Of a stretch of DNA of 64,000 nucleotides, positions 19,152 through 28,681 are shown piece by piece. A program made the position numbers and the translations under genes. A model generated the notes under the pieces. The model worked only from the letters and a program-made list of their open reading frames with translations. It made no database searches and had not been told where the DNA came from. Each line of letters begins with the position of its first letter. The stretch's first letter is position 1. Source of the stretch: Pseudomonas sp. A-RE-19 (GTDB lineage: Bacteria > Pseudomonadota > Gammaproteobacteria > Pseudomonadales > Pseudomonadaceae); the NCBI RefSeq assembly GCF_019956555.1, contig NZ_JAHBDQ010000024.1:1-64000 (forward strand), in the 5' to 3' direction.

Positions 19152-19399
19152 ACGGCTCCCGTTACGACGAGCATGGTTAAGCGATATGGAGCAAGGAACA
19201 CCGGGAACGATACGCCGGTATTTTTGTTCCGGGAACAACAAACAAGGCCAGAGCCGAGGGACTTTGACCTATAAAAAATTTTCGGTTTTTTTGCAAATGA
19301 AAATGCTCGGCAAAACATTTCGAGGCATCAACGGCAGGGCAGCCATTGCCGACCTCCCCGCATCATCCAGACCTCGATTGGTGAGCATGGCTGATCAGC
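19152..19399. other. mucB-mucD intergenic region without mucC
   Basis: 248 bases where P. aeruginosa has mucC. No MucC-like frame is visible. The gap is long enough for a separate mucD promoter, but I could not identify one with confidence. Confidence 0.55.
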
Positions 19400-20362
19400 T
19401 CATTGCTTGCTGGTAGCCGCGGCATCGTTGCGCATGGACAGCGCAATCCGTTCGGCGGTGCCGATAGGAATTTCACCGACCACGGTCACCATCATCTCGC
19501 CTTGCGGGGTAGTCAGGCGTCGGGAGACGGCAACTGTTGGCCCCAGCTGGGTGCGAGTGTCGGTGACCGTTGCGCCATTCAACGGTTCAAGGAACACCGA
19601 GAATCGGGCCAGACCGTCGTCAAACATCAGACTGCTGACCTGGACTTTGGTCTCCGGGTCCTTGTGAGAAGTACTGCTGACCAGCTCGAAGCCTGGCGGT
19701 AACCAGTCCGAATGCCAGACTTGCGCAGTTTTGACAGCAGAAGCCTTATCGCTGTCGAGGGTGATGGGTTTGCAATCAGAACCTGCCTGCAAATCACTGT
19801 CGGAAAGCGCATCGGCTGTATCCAGACGGGTGAACTGGAACCGCTCCAGCAATTGCCCTTTGTCATTGAGTAGCAATGACTTCAACGGCAGGCCGGTTTC
19901 CTTGTCCAGATGCAGCTCAAAACCGTAGCGGTGCTGATCGCGAGGCGTCAACGACACAATCACTGCCGCACGCCCGGCCACACGCGACTTGCCGATGACG
20001 GCAAGGTCATACCAATTCTTCAGCTTTTGTGGATCGAGTGCACGAGCGGTGGAGTTGGGTGAATCCCCCAGCCCTGCTATCAGGTTGCCACTGACGCATT
20101 GAGTATGCCCATCAATGCGCACGACTTCCTGTGCCGAGCCGTCGAGCTGGAGTAAACGCTCGCGGACTTTGCCATCCTGGACGCGGTGCCAGATGTTATG
20201 GGTAGAAAAACTACCGTTACGCTCGTAGACGAAAGTACCGTGAAAGCTCTGCGTTTGCTCGGCCTGTCCCAGACGCTTCAGCCAGTCCTGGGCTTCATCG
20301 GCGTGGGCTGGAACAACAAACCAGCCACTGAGCAGAAGCGTAAGTAGAGGTATGGCGCGCAT
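19400..20362 (-). CDS. mucB: Periplasmic anti-sigma regulator MucB (RseB)
   Basis: A 320-residue exported protein (MRAIPLLTLLLSGWFVVPAHADEA) that binds the periplasmic part of MucA and shields it from cleavage until lipid or LPS stress signals arrive. The N-terminal lipoprotein-like fold (FHGTFVYERNG..STHNIWH) and the C-terminal RseB domain are both present. GGAGGATC precedes the start. It lies 8 bp after mucA in the AlgU operon. Confidence 0.96.
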   Translation of the reverse strand: MRAIPLLTLLLSGWFVVPAHADEAQDWLKRLGQAEQTQSFHGTFVYERNGSFSTHNIWHRVQDGKVRERLLQLDGSAQEVVRIDGHTQCVSGNLIAGLGDSPNSTARALDPQKLKNWYDLAVIGKSRVAGRAAVIVSLTPRDQHRYGFELHLDKETGLPLKSLLLNDKGQLLERFQFTRLDTADALSDSDLQAGSDCKPITLDSDKASAVKTAQVWHSDWLPPGFELVSSTSHKDPETKVQVSSLMFDDGLARFSVFLEPLNGATVTDTRTQLGPTVAVSRRLTTPQGEMMVTVVGEIPIGTAERIALSMRNDAAATSKQ

Positions 20363-20370
20363 GATCCTCC

Positions 20371-20958
20371 TTAACGGTTTTCCAGGCTTGCTGCACGAGC
20401 GTAAGGCAGAGCGCTCTCAGTACCTTTCAGTGCAGCCTGTTGAGCATGTTGGCGCAAGTAACCTGGCAAACGCTGATCGTGCCAGCCTGGTTGACCTTGC
20501 AACACGCCGTTGGCCATAGGGCCAGTGGCATCCGAACTCTCATTGTAGCCTGCCAATACAGCGGGGCCCTTGACCTGAGGAGCGGCCAGACCCGGTTGAC
20601 TGGATTGCTGAGCCAGTTCGACACCAGCGATCTCGTCCTGGTTGTAGAGACGAACACCTGCCAGTACGGCAATGGTCACCGAAGCGGCGACTGCCAGACG
20701 ACCCAGGCTGCGCCATGGACCGCGGGAGGCTTTTGCCGGTACGGCTTCGTCAGCCAGCGCAGCAGAAACTGCCGCAGCGATGTCCAGACGAGGAAGCAGC
20801 AGGTCCTTGTGCATGACTGCCCGAGCGATCTGGTAACGAGCCCAGGTTTCACGGGTTTCAACATCGTCGAAGGCATTCAACACCCGACGCAATTCCAGTT
20901 CGTCCGCTTCGTTATCCATCACTGCGGACAGCGATTCCTGCAGGGCTTCACGACTCAT
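20371..20958 (-). CDS. mucA: Anti-sigma factor MucA (RseA)
   Basis: A 195-residue single-pass membrane protein that sequesters AlgU. The N-terminal RseA domain (MSREALQESLSAVMDNEADELELRR) lies in the cytoplasm, a membrane segment (RLAVAASVTIAVLAGV) is near residue 90, and the periplasmic tail interacts with MucB. The frame is intact, with no mucoidy-type truncation. It is between algU (30 bp) and mucB (8 bp). Confidence 0.97.
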   Translation of the reverse strand: MSREALQESLSAVMDNEADELELRRVLNAFDDVETRETWARYQIARAVMHKDLLLPRLDIAAAVSAALADEAVPAKASRGPWRSLGRLAVAASVTIAVLAGVRLYNQDEIAGVELAQQSSQPGLAAPQVKGPAVLAGYNESSDATGPMANGVLQGQPGWHDQRLPGYLRQHAQQAALKGTESALPYARAASLENR

Positions 20959-20988
20959 GGCGTTCCTCTCTTGGCTATCGCCGCTGTC

Positions 20989-21570
20989 TCAGTTTTCCTG
21001 CAACAACGGCTGCAGGGCTTTATCGATGGCCTCCCGAGCGCGGAAAATCCGGGAGCGCACGGTACCCACCGGACACTGCATGACGCTGGCAATGTCCTCG
21101 TAACTCAGACCATCGAATTCACGTAAAGTTAAAGCCGTACGCAAATCTTCTGGCAGTTGCTGAATGGTTCGATGGACGGTGCCTTCGATCTCATCCCGCA
21201 GCAATGCACGTTCTGGCGACTCGAGATCCTTGAGGCCATGATCGCCGTCGTAGAACTCTGCATCCTCGGAACTGACATCGCTATCCGGCGGCCGGCGGCC
21301 GCGTGAAACCAGATAGTTTTTCGCCGTGTTGATGGCGATGCGGTAAAGCCACGTATAAAACGCGCTGTCTCCGCGAAAATTGCCAAGTGCACGGTACGCC
21401 TTGATAAAGGCTTCTTGTGCGACATCCTGGGCTTCATGGGTGTCGTGCACGAAACGCACGATCAACCCGAGAATTTTGTGCTGGTATTTCAGCACTAGCA
21501 GATCGAAAGCTCGCTTGTCGCCGCGTTGAACGCGCTCGACCAGCTGCTGATCCTCTTCCTGGGTTAGCAT
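20989..21570 (-). CDS. algU: Extracytoplasmic sigma factor AlgU (RpoE/sigma-22)
   Basis: A 193-residue ECF sigma factor controlling alginate and envelope-stress genes. ATG 21570 (MLTQEEDQQLVERVQRGD) has GAGGAG five bases upstream; the GTG two codons earlier is not favoured. Region 2 (FVHDTHEAQDVAQEAFIKAYRAL, FYTWLYRIAINTAKNYL) and region 4 (LTLREFDGLSYEDIASVM, GTVRSRIFRAREAI) are complete. It heads the algU-mucA-mucB-mucD operon and probably drives its own promoters. Confidence 0.98.
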   Translation of the reverse strand: MLTQEEDQQLVERVQRGDKRAFDLLVLKYQHKILGLIVRFVHDTHEAQDVAQEAFIKAYRALGNFRGDSAFYTWLYRIAINTAKNYLVSRGRRPPDSDVSSEDAEFYDGDHGLKDLESPERALLRDEIEGTVHRTIQQLPEDLRTALTLREFDGLSYEDIASVMQCPVGTVRSRIFRAREAIDKALQPLLQEN

Positions 21571-21628
21571 GAACACTCCTCGATAAGCTCGGAGGAGACT
21601 TGCATAACTGAACGATCAGGCTTGCAAA

Positions 21629-21656
21629 CATAGACTCGGGCTTTTCGCAAAAGTTC
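21629..21656 (-). promoter_or_regulatory. Candidate AlgU-dependent promoter, proximal
   Basis: On the minus strand GAACTT (21651-21656) is followed after 16 bases by TCTATG (21629-21634). This fits the AlgU/RpoE pattern GAACTT-N16/17-TCnnA. It lies about 60 bases before algU and shares GAACTTTTGC with the distal candidate. Confidence 0.65.
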
Positions 21657-21822
21657 TCCCCCTCCAAGCAAGTTTCCTGCGCGCTCTGATTTGGCACGCA
21701 CGAAAAGCGCAGCGCGGAATAACCCGGCTGCGCGAATAATCTTGTCATCGGATTCGTCGACAAGGACCAAACCACAAATCCCGCACCGAAGCCGATACTG
21801 TCCTTTGTTTTCAGGCACCGTC

Positions 21823-21851
21823 TATTGATCTTGAGCCTTTGGCAAAAGTTC
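21823..21851 (-). promoter_or_regulatory. Candidate AlgU-dependent promoter, distal
   Basis: GAACTT (21846-21851, minus strand), 17 bases, then TCAATA (21823-21828). The -35 element and its flank (GGAACTTTTGCCAAA) match AlgU autoregulated promoters well; the -10 is weaker. Confidence 0.6.
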
Positions 21852-21856
21852 CATAT

Positions 21857-22127
21857 TTATAGATGCCCGGCACCGGCATTGTGCAACCGTGAAGAGAAAA
21901 ATACTGTTAAATCCACGATACAGTCGCCTTCTTGCCTTGGCAGGCAAAATAACATCCGACGAAGTGTCCAGTCTTTTCTGCCCCGGTAGTCTCACAATGC
22001 CATGTGAGCCCGGCTATTGTGCCGCTCCCCCCCTCTATATACTAGTGGGCTGTGTGGCTGTCTTGACTCGCCAATCCAGCTGTCTTGCGCCAACCCCGAC
22101 CCGGGTCGCTATGAGCGGAATCCTGAA
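21857..22127. other. Divergent intergenic region algU/nadB
   Basis: No gene is seen between the distal AlgU promoter and nadB. A TATACT hexamer at 22038-22043 could be a nadB -10 box, but I find no well-spaced -35. Short frames in this stretch are not convincing. Confidence 0.45.
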
Positions 22128-23744
22128 ATGAGCCAACAGTTCCAACACGATGTTCTGGTAATTGGCAGCGGTGCTGCCGGCTTGAGCCTTGCGCTGACCT
22201 TGCCCGGTCATTTGCGTATTGCCGTATTGAGCAAAGGTGACCTCGCCAATGGCTCGACTTTCTGGGCCCAGGGCGGTGTCGCTGCCGTTCTGGATGATGC
22301 CGATACTGTCCAATCCCACGTCGACGACACCCTCAATGCTGGCGGTGGCCTATGCCATGAGGATGCTGTGCGCTTTACCGTCGAGCACAGCAAAGAGGCG
22401 ATTCAATGGCTGATCGACCAAGGCGTACCTTTTACCCGTGATGAACAGTCCGGCACCGAAGACGGTGGTTTCGAGTTTCATCTGACGCGTGAAGGCGGTC
22501 ACAGCCATCGCCGCATCATCCACGCAGCCGATGCGACGGGCGCAGCGATCTTCAGAACCCTGCTCGACCAGGCCAGGCAGCGACCCAACATCGAACTCCT
22601 GGAACAGCGGGTCGCGATCGACCTGATCACTGAAAAGCGCCTGGGCCTTGAGGGCGACCGTTGCCTCGGCGCCTATGTGCTCAACCGCGGCACCGGTGAA
22701 GTCGACACCTACGGCGCGCGCTTTGTAATCCTCGCCTCGGGCGGCGCGGCAAAGGTCTACCTCTATACCAGCAACCCAGACGGCGCTTGCGGTGATGGCA
22801 TCGCCATGGCCTGGCGTTCGGGCTGCCGGGTGGCGAACCTGGAGTTCAACCAGTTCCATCCCACCTGCCTTTATCACCCGCAAGCCAAGAGCTTTCTGAT
22901 CACCGAAGCCCTGCGCGGCGAAGGCGCCCACCTGAAGCTGCCCAACGGTGAACGCTTCATGCAGCGCTTTGACCCACGGGCCGAACTGGCACCACGGGAC
23001 ATCGTCGCCCGTGCCATCGACCATGAGATGAAGCGTTTGGGTATCGATTGCGTCTACCTGGACATCAGCCACAAGTCCGAAGACTTCATCAAGACACATT
23101 TCCCAACGGTCTATGAACGCTGCCTGGAATTCTCCATCGACATCACCAGACAACCGATCCCGGTGGTGCCGGCGGCGCACTACACCTGTGGTGGCGTGAT
23201 GGTCGATCAGCGGGGGCGCACCGATGTGCCGGGGCTGTATGCGATTGGCGAAACCAGCTTCACCGGGCTGCATGGCGCCAACCGCATGGCCAGCAACTCG
23301 CTGCTGGAATGTTTCGTTTACGCCCGTTCGGCAGCGGCGGACATTCTTGAGCAGTTGCCACAGGTTTCGATTCCGATCGCCCTGCCCGAATGGGATGCAA
23401 GCCAGGTCACCGATTCTGACGAAGACGTGATCATTGCGCACAACTGGGACGAACTGCGGCGATTCATGTGGGACTACGTGGGCATCGTGCGCACCAACAA
23501 GCGTCTGCAACGAGCCCAGCACCGAGTGCAGTTGTTGCTGGACGAAATCGACGAGTTCTATAGCAACTATAAAGTGAGCCGAGACTTGATCGAGCTGAGG
23601 AACCTGGCTCAGGTAGCAGACCTGATGATCCGGTCGGCCATGGAGCGCAAGGAAAGTCGCGGGCTGCATTACACCCTCGACTATCCGAATATGCTGCCGG
23701 TCGCTCTGGATACTATTCTGGTGCCGCCCACCTACGCCGACTGA
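22128..23744 (+). CDS. nadB: L-aspartate oxidase
   Basis: NadB oxidises L-aspartate to iminoaspartate with FAD, the first step of de novo NAD synthesis. The start is ATG 22128 ([19 protein letters not shown]); a 37-residue upstream extension is not protein-like. The FAD dinucleotide motif [11 protein letters not shown], the flavoprotein family segment [13 protein letters not shown], the substrate region (FQFHPTCLY-like) and C-terminal [18 protein letters not shown] are present. 538 residues, normal length. Its 3' end overlaps the convergent ygfX by 32 bp. Confidence 0.97.
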   Translation: MSQQFQHDVLVIGSGAAGLSLALTLPGHLRIAVLSKGDLANGSTFWAQGGVAAVLDDADTVQSHVDDTLNAGGGLCHEDAVRFTVEHSKEAIQWLIDQGVPFTRDEQSGTEDGGFEFHLTREGGHSHRRIIHAADATGAAIFRTLLDQARQRPNIELLEQRVAIDLITEKRLGLEGDRCLGAYVLNRGTGEVDTYGARFVILASGGAAKVYLYTSNPDGACGDGIAMAWRSGCRVANLEFNQFHPTCLYHPQAKSFLITEALRGEGAHLKLPNGERFMQRFDPRAELAPRDIVARAIDHEMKRLGIDCVYLDISHKSEDFIKTHFPTVYERCLEFSIDITRQPIPVVPAAHYTCGGVMVDQRGRTDVPGLYAIGETSFTGLHGANRMASNSLLECFVYARSAAADILEQLPQVSIPIALPEWDASQVTDSDEDVIIAHNWDELRRFMWDYVGIVRTNKRLQRAQHRVQLLLDEIDEFYSNYKVSRDLIELRNLAQVADLMIRSAMERKESRGLHYTLDYPNMLPVALDTILVPPTYAD

Positions 23745-24165
23745 ACTTGAGCCGAACCCGCAGGCGCCGGTGCACATCCGCCGCCTGCGAATCCCGCGGC
23801 ACGCAGATAGCCCTGGCACATCGCTCTCCCCTCAGACGAAAACGCAGCACCACCACCAGCGGCAACGCCAGGCTGTCCGGTCGTAGCTGCACGGGTTGCC
23901 AGCCCTGCGCCTCACTCCACAACTGCCAGCCATCGGCATCGCGACGCAAGCCGCGAAAGGCTTGTGCGTGTGTCAGCAAAATCTGTCGCGGCAACGCCCA
24001 GACGCCATGAGCCAGACAGCAAAAAGCGCCGAGCAAACTGGCCCAGAGCGGTATAGAGAGAAGAAGCAGCGAACCCAGCGCGAACAGCTGGGCCAAAAGA
24101 TAGGCCGCCAGCAATTGCCGTGAGGCATGCCAGCGGCATTCGAACGCGTTACTTGGGCTGGACAC
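23713..24165 (-). CDS. ygfX: YgfX/CptA-family inner-membrane protein
   Basis: A 150-residue protein with two close membrane segments ([36 protein letters not shown]) and a cytoplasmic Arg-rich C-terminal domain. It is the usual partner of SdhE/YgfY; the pair was once proposed as a toxin-antitoxin system (CptAB). It overlaps sdhE by 17 bp, so translation is coupled, and overlaps nadB tail to tail. Confidence 0.87.
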   Translation of the reverse strand: MSSPSNAFECRWHASRQLLAAYLLAQLFALGSLLLLSIPLWASLLGAFCCLAHGVWALPRQILLTHAQAFRGLRRDADGWQLWSEAQGWQPVQLRPDSLALPLVVVLRFRLRGERCARAICVPRDSQAADVHRRLRVRLKFSRRRWAAPE

Positions 24166-24403
24166 GATCCAGGATCATGCGAACCATGCGCTGAAGCTCC
24201 GGATCTTCCGATTCGGTGCGCTCCATGAACCAGCCGAACATGTCTTGATCCTCGCATTCGAGCAGCCTGACGTAGCATGCGCGATCAACCTCGTTGAGGT
24301 GCGGGTAAACCTCTTTCACAAACGGCACCAGCAGCACGTCAAGCTCAAGCATGCCGCGGCGGCTGTGCCAGTAGAGGCGATTCAGTTCAACATCTTCGAC
24401 CAT
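24149..24403 (-). CDS. sdhE: FAD assembly factor SdhE
   Basis: An 84-residue SdhE (YgfY/CptB) protein that promotes covalent FAD attachment to succinate dehydrogenase subunit A. The family RGxxE motif is in [13 protein letters not shown] near residue 16. GGAGCG precedes ATG 24403. First gene of the two-gene leftward unit with ygfX. Confidence 0.95.
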   Translation of the reverse strand: MVEDVELNRLYWHSRRGMLELDVLLVPFVKEVYPHLNEVDRACYVRLLECEDQDMFGWFMERTESEDPELQRMVRMILDRVQPK

Positions 24404-24551
24404 GGAGCGCTCCTCAAATAGGCCGCAAGTATACAGCCCCAGGCTCGCTCGAACAGTCGGCTTTGGTCGCCCCCGACGATCCTTTGTGAACTACCCATTT
24501 CACGGGCGCCCCCTTATGATGTCCCTCGGACTCTTTACCCTGCGATGACCC

Positions 24552-25493
24552 ATGGCCGATTCTGCTTTTTTCTGCACCCTGTCTCACGAAGGCGTTCTCG
24601 CGGTACGCGGCGCGGATGCCAGCAAATTCCTGCAAGGCCAATTGACTTGCAACCTCAATTACCTGAGCGACACCCAGGCCAGCCTTGGCGCGCGCTGCAC
24701 GCAGAAAGGCCGGATGCAGTCGAGTTTCCGCATTCTGCTGGAAGGCGACGGAGTGTTGATGGCGATGGCCAGCGAACTGCTGGAGCCGCAACTGGCGGAC
24801 CTGAAAAAGTACGCGGTGTTCTCCAAGTCGAAACTGACCGATGAAAGTACCAGCTGGGTTCGCTTTGGCCTCGAGCATGGCGATGCGGCACTGGCCAGTC
24901 TGGGCCTGGAGCTGCCGGCAGAAACCGACAGCGTTGTGCGCAATGACGGCCTGATCGCCCTTCGCGTCTCGCCTGAGCGCGCGGAACTCTGGGTTCGCGC
25001 CGACCAGGCCGACACCATCAAGGGCAAACTGTCCGCCCTGTTGGCCGAAGGCGATCTGAATCAATGGCTGCTGGGCCAGATCCGCGCCGGGATCGGTCAA
25101 GTCATGCCGAGCACCCGCGAGCTGTTCATCCCGCAGATGCTCAATCTGCAAGCCGTTGGTGGCGTGAGCTTCAAGAAGGGTTGCTATACCGGCCAGGAAA
25201 TCGTCGCGCGCATGCAATACCTGGGCAAACTCAAGCGCCGTCTGTATCGCCTGCAGCTGGACACCAGCGAATTACCGGAGCCCGGCACCCAACTGTTCTC
25301 CCCGACCCACGGCAGTTCGATCGGTGAAGTGGTGCTGGCCGCCCGCGCCGGGCAAAACATTGAACTCCTGGCCGTGCTACAAGCCGAAGCTGCAGAAGAT
25401 GGCAACCTGCACCTTGGCGCACCAGAAGGTCCGGGCCTGCATCTGCTCGACCTGCCTTACCAACTGGACCGTGATCGCGAAATCCAGCGTTAA
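24552..25493 (+). CDS. ygfZ: Folate-binding protein YgfZ
   Basis: A 313-residue folate-dependent protein needed for iron-sulfur cluster enzymes such as MiaB and SdhB, related to the GcvT aminomethyltransferases. The diagnostic motif KGCYTGQE (near residue 200) with its conserved Cys is present. Divergent from sdhE across about 150 bases, a common Pseudomonas placement. Confidence 0.95.
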   Translation: MADSAFFCTLSHEGVLAVRGADASKFLQGQLTCNLNYLSDTQASLGARCTQKGRMQSSFRILLEGDGVLMAMASELLEPQLADLKKYAVFSKSKLTDESTSWVRFGLEHGDAALASLGLELPAETDSVVRNDGLIALRVSPERAELWVRADQADTIKGKLSALLAEGDLNQWLLGQIRAGIGQVMPSTRELFIPQMLNLQAVGGVSFKKGCYTGQEIVARMQYLGKLKRRLYRLQLDTSELPEPGTQLFSPTHGSSIGEVVLAARAGQNIELLAVLQAEAAEDGNLHLGAPEGPGLHLLDLPYQLDRDREIQR

Positions 25494-25528
25494 CAGCAGT
25501 ACTTGTCGCAAGACCCTAGAGAAAAGAA

Positions 25529-26350
25529 ATGAGCGAGCTGGCGGATAAGGTCCAACAGGATTTGGTTGAGGCCATCGATAACGATGACCTGGTTCTGCCA
25601 ACGTTACCGGAAGTGGCCCTGCAGATTCGCAAGGCCGCCGAAGACCCGGAAATCAGTGTCAGTACCCTGAGCAAAGTGATTGGCCGCGATACGGCGCTGT
25701 CGGCGCGACTGATCAAAGTGGTCAATAGTCCATTGCTGCGCGCGACCCAGGAAGTGACTGATCTGCACACGGCCATCACCCGGCTGGGCGTCAATTACAG
25801 CAGCAACCTGGCCATCGGCCTGGTGATGGAACAGATCTTCAATGCCCGTTCCGAAGTGGTGGAACAGAAAATGCGCGAGGTCTGGCGCAAAAGCCTGGAA
25901 ATCGCCGGCGTCAGTTACGCGTTGTGCCGCAGTTATACGCAACTCAAGCCTGATCAGGCTGCGCTCGGCGGGCTCGTGCATCAGATTGGTGTGCTGCCGA
26001 TCCTGACTTATGCCGAAGATCACTATGAATTGCTGTCCGATCCGGTCAGCCTCAACCATGTGATCGACCGCATTCATCCACTGCTTGGCGATAAATTGCT
26101 CCGGGTCTGGGAGTTTCCGGAAATGCTGGTGCAACTGCCGGGTTTGTACCTGGATTTCAATCGGCAATCGGAACGGGTCGATTATGTCGATCTGGTGCAA
26201 GTGGCCAGCCTGTACTGCCACAAGGACACCGATCATCCACTGGCCCGTATCGATTTACCCAGCGTGCCAGCCTTCAAGAAACTGGGGATCGATCTGGATA
26301 ACGAGGCGATGTGCAAGGATCTGGAAGAGTCGCGGTCGATGTTTTACTGA
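25529..26350 (+). CDS. HDOD domain protein
   Basis: A 273-residue protein whose bulk is one HDOD domain (LPTLPEVALQIRKAAEDPEI, LSARLIKVVNSPLL, GLVHQIGVLPILTYAE). HDOD proteins are non-catalytic HD relatives that act in signalling, often with second messengers. No receiver or effector domain is fused. It lies 35 bp after ygfZ and may be co-transcribed. Confidence 0.9.
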   Translation: MSELADKVQQDLVEAIDNDDLVLPTLPEVALQIRKAAEDPEISVSTLSKVIGRDTALSARLIKVVNSPLLRATQEVTDLHTAITRLGVNYSSNLAIGLVMEQIFNARSEVVEQKMREVWRKSLEIAGVSYALCRSYTQLKPDQAALGGLVHQIGVLPILTYAEDHYELLSDPVSLNHVIDRIHPLLGDKLLRVWEFPEMLVQLPGLYLDFNRQSERVDYVDLVQVASLYCHKDTDHPLARIDLPSVPAFKKLGIDLDNEAMCKDLEESRSMFY

Positions 26351-26353
26351 TTT

Positions 26354-26385
26354 CTGTGGCGAGGGAGCAGGCTCCCTCGCCACAG
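26354..26385. repeat. REP-like perfect palindrome
   Basis: CTGTGGCGAGGGAGCAG pairs with its inverted copy GCTCCCTCGCCACAG. It lies between the convergent HDOD and tctE genes and may terminate or stabilise both mRNAs. Confidence 0.8.
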
Positions 26386-26393
26386 GTGTGCGC

Positions 26394-27782
26394 TCACTCT
26401 CCCGCGATAAAACTCACCCGCACCTTCAACCCCGCCCGCTCGCCATCGTGCAGGCTGATCTGCGCCAGGTGAGCGCGGCAGATCTCGCCGACGATGGCCA
26501 ATCCCAACCCCGACCCGGCCACCTGTTCGTTACGCCGGTAAAAACGCTCGAATACCCGTTCCCGCTCTTCAAGCGGGATTCCCGGCCCATCGTCCTCGAC
26601 TTCCAGCACCGCCGGTGCCGTGACCCGCAAGATCACATTGCCGCCCGGCGGCGTGTGAGCCAGGGCGTTGTCCACCAGATTGCTCAACAGTTCGTTCAAC
26701 AGCGTCGGCTCGCCGCGCAGCCATACCGGCTCGTCGGCTTCCAGCGCCAGTGCCACGCCACGTGCATGGGCCAGCGGTGCCATGGCCATGCCCAGTTCAC
26801 GGGCCAACTGACTGAGGTCGAGCAACTGCGCACCGCCCTCGGCGATTGCCCGGGCGCCATTCTCGACCCGTGCCAGCGAGAGCAATTGATTGGCCAGATG
26901 GGTCAGGCGATCCGTGCTCTGGGCGGCGGTTTCCAGGGTGCTGCGCCAGATTTCGGGTTCGCTAGAGCGCAAGCCCAGTTCGAGTCGTGCCTTGAGCGCC
27001 GCCAACGGGGTACGCAACTCATGGGCGGCATCGGCGATGAACTGTGCCTGACGCTCGAACTGCCCCCGCAAACGCTCGGTAAAGTGATTGAGCGCACGCA
27101 CCAGCGGCCCCAACTCGTGCTGAACTTCCACCAGCGGCAAGGGCCGCAAGTCATCGGGCTGACGCTCTTCCACCGCCGTGCGCAAGCGCTCCAACGGACG
27201 CAGCGCCGCACTGACCGCAAACCACACCAACAGCAGCGCACCGATCGCCAGCATGCCCAGCCGCAACAATGTGTCGGCCATCAAGCTGCGAGCCATGCGG
27301 ACACGCGCTTCATCGGTTTCCGCCACGCGAATTTCCGCCATGCCGTTCATGTTCGGCTCGCTGACCGCTTTGAGCAGGCTGACCACTCGCACGTTCTGCC
27401 CTTGATAAGTGGCGTTATAGAAACGCGCCAGCGCCGGATAGTCATCGGTGCGCGGTGTTCCCGGCGGCGGTGCCGGCAGGTTTTCGTAGCCCGAGATCAG
27501 CTTCTGATTGATGTCGTTGACCAGGTAAAAAATCCGCCCGGCGCTGTCATAGGCGAACGTATCGAGGGCCACGTAAGGCACGTTGGCGCTGAGGCTGCCG
27601 TCGCGCTGGGACAGGCCGGCGGCGATGGTCCGGGCCGAGGCCAGCAAGGTCCGGTCATAAGCGGTGTCGGCGGCTTCGCGACCGTTCCAGTACGCGCTCA
27701 AACCACTGGCGAGCATCAACACCACCAGCAGCAGCGCGAGGTTCCACAGCAACCGCCAACGCAGGCTGCTGAACTTATGCAT
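26394..27782 (-). CDS. tctE: Sensor histidine kinase TctE
   Basis: A 462-residue two-component sensor for tricarboxylates. Start ATG 27782 (MHKFSSLRWRLLWNLALLLVV) overlaps tctD by 8 bp. Two membrane segments (about residues 10-30 and 160-185) bracket a periplasmic domain. HAMP-like linker, H-box AAHELRTPLAALKARL, N-box LLSNLVDNALAHTPPG and G-boxes DDGPGIPLEERERVFERF, GSGLGLAIV follow. Partner of TctD; the neighbouring porin and transporter are the probable targets. Confidence 0.93.
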   Translation of the reverse strand: MHKFSSLRWRLLWNLALLLVVLMLASGLSAYWNGREAADTAYDRTLLASARTIAAGLSQRDGSLSANVPYVALDTFAYDSAGRIFYLVNDINQKLISGYENLPAPPPGTPRTDDYPALARFYNATYQGQNVRVVSLLKAVSEPNMNGMAEIRVAETDEARVRMARSLMADTLLRLGMLAIGALLLVWFAVSAALRPLERLRTAVEERQPDDLRPLPLVEVQHELGPLVRALNHFTERLRGQFERQAQFIADAAHELRTPLAALKARLELGLRSSEPEIWRSTLETAAQSTDRLTHLANQLLSLARVENGARAIAEGGAQLLDLSQLARELGMAMAPLAHARGVALALEADEPVWLRGEPTLLNELLSNLVDNALAHTPPGGNVILRVTAPAVLEVEDDGPGIPLEERERVFERFYRRNEQVAGSGLGLAIVGEICRAHLAQISLHDGERAGLKVRVSFIAGE

Positions 27783-28446
27783 CACGGCTTTCCAGCAGAT
27801 AGCCAAGGCCGCGGAAGGTCACGATGGCCACCGGTTGGCCGTCGAGTTTCTTGCGCAAGCGGTGGACGTAGATCTCGATGGCATCGGGACTGGCCTCTTC
27901 GTCCAGACCAAACACCTGGGCGGCCAGTTGCTCCTTGCTCATCACCCGACCGGGACGGGCGATCAGCGCTTCGAGCACTGCCTGTTCGCGAGAGGTCAGG
28001 GTCAGCAATTCTTCGCCAAGGGTGAAGCGCCGGGTGTCCAGGTCATAGGCCAGCACGCCACAACGCTGCTGGCGCTCACCGCCAAGCACGCTGCGGCGCA
28101 GCAAGGCTTTGACCCGGGCTTCGAGCTCGGTCAGTTCGAAGGGTTTGGCCAGGTAATCGTCCGCCCCGAGGTTCAGGCCATGGACCCGATCCTTGACGTC
28201 GCTGCGAGCGGTCAGCATCAGCACCGGCAGGTTCTTGCCCCGTGCCCGCAGGCGCGCCAACACTTCGAAGCCATCCATGCGCGGCAGGCCGACGTCGAGG
28301 ATCGCCACAGCGTATTCCTCGCTGCTCAAAGCCAGGTCGGCCGCCACGCCGTCGTGCAGCACATCCACGGTCAGCCCGGTGCTCTTGAGCGCCTGGGCGA
28401 CGCTTTCGGCAAGCTGCAGGTGGTCTTCGACGAGCAGAACACGCAT
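27775..28446 (-). CDS. tctD: Response regulator TctD (OmpR type)
   Basis: A 223-residue regulator with a receiver domain (phosphorylation Asp in AVAILDVGLPRMDG, near residue 51; Lys in LAKPFEL) and a winged-helix DNA-binding domain (ALIARPGRVMSKEQL, IEIYVHRLRKKLDG). It is divergent from opdH and likely acts on the 235-bp region between them. Confidence 0.94.
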   Translation of the reverse strand: MRVLLVEDHLQLAESVAQALKSTGLTVDVLHDGVAADLALSSEEYAVAILDVGLPRMDGFEVLARLRARGKNLPVLMLTARSDVKDRVHGLNLGADDYLAKPFELTELEARVKALLRRSVLGGERQQRCGVLAYDLDTRRFTLGEELLTLTSREQAVLEALIARPGRVMSKEQLAAQVFGLDEEASPDAIEIYVHRLRKKLDGQPVAIVTFRGLGYLLESRDA

Positions 28447-28681
28447 GGATCTTTACCTCATTCAGGGATGGTCGACGCCATTCTTTGGCGCGGAGTTTAC
28501 AGCCGCATCCGCCGCTGTGAAGCCCGAAAACCGTGAAAGTCAGCTGAAAGGTTAGCGAAAGGTTGGCCGGTTAGAGTCCTGCCACGGACAGTTTCGACTG
28601 CCGTGCGCTACCGCACATAGCGATACGAGAAACGCCTCGAAGCGTTTTCGCCAATAAGAACAATAAACGGAGTACGTCACC
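28447..28681. promoter_or_regulatory. tctD/opdH divergent control region
   Basis: 235 bases containing the starts of both divergent units. AACGGAG precedes the porin start. TctD binding is expected here from the layout; I could not define an operator. Confidence 0.45.

Noticed and set aside
23713-24403. YgfX-SdhE as a toxin-antitoxin system (CptAB)
   Set aside because: The SdhE role in FAD attachment is better established; the pair is listed as core genes and not as a defence system.
26085-28025. 646-codon frame opposite tctE/tctD
   Set aside because: Antisense shadow; the two-component genes show all catalytic boxes.
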